Shown: positions 31,656 through 34,636 of the stretch, piece after piece
Numbering within the stretch: the stretch's first letter is position 1
Layout of the letters: every line of letters begins with the position of its first letter
Assembly (NCBI GenBank): GCA_015067895.1
Contig: SVLP01000029.1
Coordinates: forward strand, 1-34,636
Length of the DNA: 34,636 nt
Direction: 5' to 3'
Origin: Oscillospiraceae bacterium
Lineage (GTDB): Bacteria; Bacillota_A; Clostridia; Oscillospirales; Oscillospiraceae
Made by a program: the position numbers and the translations under genes
Notes under the pieces: generated by a model
Told to the model about the DNA's origin: nothing
The model's input: only the letters and a program-made list of their open reading frames with translations
The model's database searches: none

Positions 31656-32300
31656 ATGACCAATTTCCAGATTCTGTACAAAGACGAGCAGGTGATCGTC
31701 TGCATCAAGCCGCCCCGGGTGGTCTCCACCGACGAGCCCGGCGGCGTTCCCGACCTGTGCCGCGCCGCTCTGGGCGATCCCAACGCCAATGTCCGCACCG
31801 TCCACCGGCTGGATCAGGTGGTCAGCGGCCTGATGGTGCTGGCCCGGACGAAACGGGCGGCCTCCGACCTGAGCGGACAGATCCGCGACGGCATTTTCCA
31901 CAAGGAATACCAGGCCGTCCTCTACGGCATCCCCGCCGAAGCGCGCGGCACCCTACGCGACCTGCTCTGCCGCAACAAACCCGAACGTAAGACCTACGTG
32001 GTCACGGAGCCCGGCAAGGATGTCCAGGAAGCCATTCTGAATTACGAGATTCTTTCCTCCACCCCCGACCTCTCCAAGGTTCGAATCGAGCTCATCACCG
32101 GCCGCACCCACCAGATCCGCTGCCAGTTCTCCTCCCGAAACCTTCCCCTGGTTGGCGACCGGAAGTACAGCACCAACGAGGACGACTGCGAAATCGCCCT
32201 CTGGTCGAGCCTGCTCCGCTTCAACCACCCGAAGACCGGCGAGACAATGACCTTCACCGCTCCCCCGCCCGACGAGTTCCCCTGGAACCAATTCAAATGA
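31656..32300 (+). CDS. RluA-family RNA pseudouridine synthase
   Basis: A 214-residue enzyme that converts uridine to pseudouridine in rRNA or tRNA. VHRLDQVVSGLMVLARTK is motif II with catalytic Asp53; KEYQAVLYG, ITGRTHQIRCQFS and PLVGDRKYS follow in the RluA order. It lacks the N-terminal S4 domain of RluC/RluD and is short for the family, like RluA or TruC. The target base cannot be told. Start ATG 31656 is behind TTGAGGTGGG; a GTG three codons earlier would lie in that site. It opens a plus-strand run of closely spaced small genes, with the next start 9 bases after its stop. Confidence 0.93.
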   Translation: MTNFQILYKDEQVIVCIKPPRVVSTDEPGGVPDLCRAALGDPNANVRTVHRLDQVVSGLMVLARTKRAASDLSGQIRDGIFHKEYQAVLYGIPAEARGTLRDLLCRNKPERKTYVVTEPGKDVQEAILNYEILSSTPDLSKVRIELITGRTHQIRCQFSSRNLPLVGDRKYSTNEDDCEIALWSSLLRFNHPKTGETMTFTAPPPDEFPWNQFK

Positions 32301-32309
32301 GGTGATCCC

Positions 32310-32570
32310 ATGCCCTATGATTTCTTCCAAAACCGCGACTGCGAATACTTCCCCTGCCACCCCGGTGCAAATCCGGACACCTTCTCCTGCATCTTCTGCT
32401 ACTGTCCCCTCTACGCCCTGGGAGACAGCTGCGGCGGCAATTTCACCTATACGAAAAACGGCATCAAGGACTGCTCCGCCTGCCTGCGGCCCCATAAGCG
32501 GGAGTGCTATGGCGATATCACGGCAAAGGTGGCCGAGGTCATCAAACTTGTGCAGAAGGATCGGCCATGA
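32310..32570 (+). CDS. Cysteine-rich small domain protein
   Basis: An 86-residue protein with nine cysteines: CEYFPCH, FSCIFCYCPLY, SCGG, DCSACLRPH and ECYG. This is the layout of the cysteine-rich small domain family (Pfam PF04071, COG2158), thought to bind metal and sometimes found beside or fused to cobalamin-synthesis genes; no such genes are nearby here. GAGGTGAT stands before ATG 32310. Its stop codon overlaps the next start (ATGA, 32567-32570), so translation is coupled to the membrane protein that follows. Confidence 0.88.
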   Translation: MPYDFFQNRDCEYFPCHPGANPDTFSCIFCYCPLYALGDSCGGNFTYTKNGIKDCSACLRPHKRECYGDITAKVAEVIKLVQKDRP

Positions 32571-32929
32571 ATAACGAAAAACGCAAATTTCCCTGGAAAA
32601 CCTGGAAATCCCGCCATAGCAAGAACCATCGCGGCCACGGCTTCATCCATATAGATGCTCTGGAGGGACAGTGGTTCTTCCTCGTGATGGGCGGCATCTG
32701 GCTTCTGATAGGGCTGCTGGTTGGGATCTTCAATCATCCGGCGTTCCTTGTAATCGGTCTTCTGATCGGCCTGCCATGCTGCGGCCTGTCGGTTTACTGC
32801 CGCCTCTCCCGAAAAGAGGAGCTGGAGATCGAGGCAAAACGGCAGGCTGAACGTGACGAAAAACAGCGCATCTGGCGTGAAAAACGCAGACAGGAACGAA
32901 GCAAACAGAAACCCAAAAACAAGAGGTAA
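32567..32929 (+). CDS. Small membrane protein with charged C-terminal tail
   Basis: A 120-residue protein of unknown function: a basic N-terminus, two adjoining hydrophobic segments (about residues 37-55 and 60-78), then about 40 residues of highly charged helix (EELEIEAKRQAERDEKQRIW and onward) ending in a run of Lys and Arg. A membrane hairpin with both ends in the cytoplasm is likely. It is coupled to the Cys-rich gene by a 4-base overlap. Confidence 0.8.
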   Translation: MNNEKRKFPWKTWKSRHSKNHRGHGFIHIDALEGQWFFLVMGGIWLLIGLLVGIFNHPAFLVIGLLIGLPCCGLSVYCRLSRKEELEIEAKRQAERDEKQRIWREKRRQERSKQKPKNKR

Positions 32930-32933
32930 GCTT

Positions 32934-33351
32934 ATGGAAACATATCAGGTCACGTCAAACATCTTGCATCATCATCCCTATCATCTGTCGCCGTGAACCA
33001 GACCGAATCAGAATCGACCGGCGAATTCACACTCGAAACGACCATAGACGGCACCACCTGTCGGGGAACCTCCGAATTTTTCTTTGCTGCCTTCCAAAAC
33101 CTCCGGGACAAGCTGCTGTCCATCGGGTACGGCATGAACTGCTGCGGAGCTCTGATAAACGCCCACCAATCCCCTATGATGGGGCCGTCTGTGAAAAAAT
33201 CTACTTGGTGATACCCGGTCAAAAGACGTCTCGGAAGGACATGGTATGCATCTTCGACCCGGCGATCCCGGAAAGCTATCCGGATACCCAACAGCAGGAG
33301 AGCTTCAAGGAAGCATGGTGGCGCAGCCTGCAATCCCTCGCAAAGGAGTGA
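32934..33351 (+). pseudogene. Frameshifted small gene of an unrecognised conserved-looking family
   Basis: Three consecutive pieces in three frames make one plausible protein of about 130 residues. Frame 1 starts at ATG 32934 (METYQVTSNILHHHPYHLSP) and stops at 32994; frame 2 continues from about 32993 (VNQTESESTGEFTLETTIDG ... FFFAAFQNLRDKLLSIGYGM) to a stop at 33209; frame 3 takes over at about 33178 (DGAVCEKIYLVIPGQKTSRK, then DMVCIFDPAIPESYPDTQQQ) and ends at 33349. Both jumps fit loss of one base, the second beside CCCC and GGGG runs, so either real decay or sequencing error is possible. Spacing to the next gene (5 bases) is that of an intact operon member. Confidence 0.7.
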
Positions 33352-33356
33352 TCCAT

Positions 33357-33848
33357 ATGCAAAAGATCATCTGCTTCCACAATCCCAATGAACCCAACGG
33401 CTACCTGAGCAACTGGTACCCCTCCCCCTTCATCATTGATGGACAGAGCTTCAGCTCCATGGAGCAGTACATGATGTACCAAAAGGCAGTCACCTTCCAT
33501 GACGAAGCCTCCGCTGCCGCGATCCTGGCAACCGACAACGTCGGCAAGATCAAAGCCATCGGCCGCTCTGTTCAAAATTATAACGACACCGTCTGGAACG
33601 GCATCCGCCAGATCGTCGTCTATCGCGGGCTGCTGGAGAAATTCCGCCAGAACCCCGAACTGAAAGCACAGCTCCTCGCCACCGCGCCCCACACCCTGGC
33701 TGAATGCGCCATGCAGGACAAAATCTGGGGCATCGGACTGACCATGCACGACGAATGCCGCTTCGATCCGGAGCTGTGGGAGGGCCAGAACCTGCTGGGC
33801 TTTACCCTGATGATGGTACGGGACGAATTATCAAAGGAGACAACATGA
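33357..33848 (+). CDS. NADAR domain protein (YbiA/DUF1768 family)
   Basis: A 163-residue protein. Family marks: ICFHNPNEPNGYLSNWYPSP (the N-x-x-Y/F-G-x-L-S-N-x-x-x-x-P opening), FSSMEQYMMYQKAVTFHD (the S-x-E-x-x-M-x-x-K-A helix), KAIGRSVQNYNDTVWN and DKIWGIGLTMHD near the end. NADAR proteins bind ADP-ribose-like or riboflavin-intermediate compounds; some are N-glycosidases, and some remove ADP-ribose from guanine opposite DarT-type toxins. No DarT-like gene is in the window. GGAGTG precedes the ATG; the stop overlaps the next start by 4 bases. Confidence 0.92.
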   Translation: MQKIICFHNPNEPNGYLSNWYPSPFIIDGQSFSSMEQYMMYQKAVTFHDEASAAAILATDNVGKIKAIGRSVQNYNDTVWNGIRQIVVYRGLLEKFRQNPELKAQLLATAPHTLAECAMQDKIWGIGLTMHDECRFDPELWEGQNLLGFTLMMVRDELSKETT

Positions 33849-34222
33849 CTACTCCAATCTTCATCAGATCCTATTGCATCTTCTGCACCCTGCTTTTCGG
33901 CTTTTTCGGAGTATATGGTGCGATCCTTCACAAAAAATGCACGGAACCCGTGGAAGCCCTCTTGATCGGAAGCAAAAAATACAAATGGCGATATACCCCC
34001 TTCGTCCGCTACACCTATCAGGGCATCCAATACGAGGTGTATACATTCGATTCCCTCTCCAAACGCCAAATGCGCCCCCTCCATCAAAAACGAACATTCA
34101 CGGTCTATGTAGATCCCAAGAAACCGCAAAGATCAACCATCACCCGCAAGCTCAGCTCCGTCCTCTCCCTTATTGTCATTACACTGCTGAGCCTGATGAT
34201 GGCATTGATCCCATTCAAATAA
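33845..34222 (+). CDS. DUF3592-like small membrane protein
   Basis: A 125-residue protein with an N-terminal membrane segment (about residues 7-27), a beta-rich middle part (VEALLIGSKKYKWRYTPFVR, YTYQGIQYEVYTFDS, FTVYVDPKKPQ) and a C-terminal membrane segment (about 104-122). The middle resembles DUF3592, where a loop of this kind is framed by two membrane helices; the VYVDPKKP stretch is the best match. Function unknown. AAAGGAG lies 7 bases before ATG 33845, which overlaps the NADAR stop codon (ATGA). Confidence 0.8.
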   Translation: MTTPIFIRSYCIFCTLLFGFFGVYGAILHKKCTEPVEALLIGSKKYKWRYTPFVRYTYQGIQYEVYTFDSLSKRQMRPLHQKRTFTVYVDPKKPQRSTITRKLSSVLSLIVITLLSLMMALIPFK

Positions 34223-34226
34223 ACGA

Positions 34227-34254
34227 CAGCCCCGCCGTTGGCGGGGCTGAATTT
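34227..34254 (+). terminator. Terminator of the RluA-NADAR gene run
   Basis: A 10-bp stem CAGCCCCGCC/GGCGGGGCTG with loop GTT, followed by AATTTC; 5 bases after the last stop codon. Confidence 0.82.
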
Positions 34255-34297
34255 CAATCGCCGTAGAACGATCCATGCAGCATTCCCCACACAAACC

Positions 34298-34326
34298 GTA
34301 GGGCGCGTATGCAATGCGCGCCCTAC
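34298..34326. repeat. Short palindromic intergenic repeat
   Basis: GTAGGGCGCG (34298-34307) and CGCGCCCTAC (34317-34326) form a perfect 10-bp stem around a 9-base loop TATGCAATG. It lies between the end of a plus-strand gene run and the 5S rRNA terminator; it has neither A- nor T-runs beside it, so it is probably a dispersed repeat and not a terminator. Confidence 0.7.
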
Positions 34327-34334
34327 AGGCCTGA

Positions 34335-34369
34335 AACAAAAAGAAGACCGCACACTTTCGTGTGCGGTC
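34335..34369 (-). terminator. Terminator after 5S rRNA
   Basis: A perfect 10-bp stem GACCGCACAC/GTGTGCGGTC with a 4-base loop (34346-34369). On the minus strand it is followed by TTCTTTTTG. It lies 6 bases beyond the 3' end of the 5S gene. Confidence 0.92.
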
Positions 34370-34375
34370 ATTTGT

Positions 34376-34490
34376 GTTGGCATTACCTATTTTCACGGCC
34401 CGTCACCAGGCAACTATCGTCGGCGTAAGTGAGCTTAACTTCTGTGTTCGGGATGGGAACAGGTGGACCCTCACCACAATCAATACCAAC
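34376..34490 (-). rRNA. rrf: 5S ribosomal RNA
   Basis: A 115-base 5S gene on the minus strand. The ends pair as helix I (GTTGGTATT at the 5' end, AATGCCAAC at the 3' end), and the universally conserved block CCATCCCGAACACAGAAGTT is in its proper place, followed by the CGCCGACGATAG and GGTGACGGG parts. It stands between an upstream tRNA-Glu and a terminator; no 23S gene lies within 145 bases upstream on its strand. Confidence 0.96.
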
Positions 34491-34576
34491 TCTCACCGGA
34501 TGGCTCTTCACCATCCTCTATATAATGCCTCAGTCCATGGTGTTCTGTTATTAACCACTTCAGAGGACTTTTTAAC

Positions 34577-34636
34577 TGGTGACCCATACCGGATTCGAAC
34601 CGATGTTAACGGCGTGAGAGGCCGCTGTCTTAACCA
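34577..34636 (-). tRNA. tRNA-Glu, anticodon CTC (3' part only)
   Basis: The 3' 60 bases of a tRNA on the minus strand, running off the right edge. CCA is encoded at 34579-34577. The anticodon arm GCGGC-CTCTCAC-GCCGT gives anticodon CTC (codon GAG), and the T arm is ATCGG-TTCGAAT-CCGGT. The 3' acceptor strand reads ATGGGTC plus discriminator A. It precedes the 5S gene by 86 bases that contain a hairpin (GGATGG/CCATCC, 34499-34517) but no obvious promoter, so the two are probably cut from one transcript. Confidence 0.92.

Overview
The window reads as a high-G+C, low-redundancy chromosome segment of an anaerobic endospore-lineage Firmicute, most likely a gut clostridium of the Oscillospiraceae/Oscillospirales type. 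This is an inference. It rests on pyruvate:ferredoxin oxidoreductase as a very highly codon-biased gene, a SpoVAC homologue, strong GGAGG ribosome sites, sigma-A type promoters with 16-17 bp spacers, a BspA-like leucine-rich surface protein, and intergenic palindromic repeats of a kind I associate with these genomes. No phage or plasmid genes, transposase or CRISPR array is visible.

Layout, left to right. (1) 1-2573: C-terminal 856 residues of pyruvate:ferredoxin oxidoreductase, then a terminator. (2) 2653-6935, plus strand: a DUF4375 protein, a 51-aa DUF3006-like protein, two tandem YdcF/SanA-type DUF218 proteins, an M42 aminopeptidase, a tRNA-dihydrouridine synthase and a mini ferredoxin:thioredoxin-reductase-like protein. 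A terminator and a new promoter lie between the two DUF218 genes. (3) 6948-7053: a cloverleaf-like palindromic repeat between convergent genes. (4) 8257-7061, minus strand: two DERQ-motif membrane proteins and an XRE regulator, overlapping genes with two operators on the promoter. (5) 8402-9732: a DUF3737 protein and SpoVAC, whose ribosome site is buried in a hairpin. (6) 9743-10008: a MITE-like element flanked by two copies of a terminator hairpin. (7) 10016-14843: PHP-domain protein, AraC/GyrI-like regulator, DUF4375 lipoprotein, GPH sugar symporter and cysteine synthase. (8) 14882-16605, minus: a BlaI/M56 (BlaR1-like) pair. (9) 16743-19580, minus: a 945-aa leucine-rich repeat exported protein. 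(10) 27089-19707, minus: rpoB-rpoC as a free-standing pair, without rplL before it or rpsL after it. (11) 27392-27474: tRNA-Leu(GAG) with a consensus promoter and terminator, followed by an unusual array of mini-hairpins joined by a constant heptamer. (12) 27770-31528: a TPR-like protein, a ZIP transporter facing a CDF transporter, and a DegV protein. (13) 31656-34222: a run of small plus-strand genes (RluA synthase, Cys-rich protein, membrane protein, a gene broken by two frameshifts, a NADAR protein, a DUF3592-like membrane protein). (14) 34376-34636, minus: 5S rRNA and the 3' part of tRNA-Glu.

How it fits together: most of the window is housekeeping (central anaerobic metabolism, transcription, tRNA modification, cysteine synthesis, metal balance). 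The interest lies in small self-regulating membrane/regulator modules (XRE-DERQ and BlaI-M56), in duplicated small families (DUF4375, DUF218) and above all in structured intergenic DNA. Coding density and third-position G/C are so high that the antisense strand of nearly every gene is open. The largest of these shadows, about 2,575 codons, lies opposite rpoC and rpoB and is not regarded as a gene.
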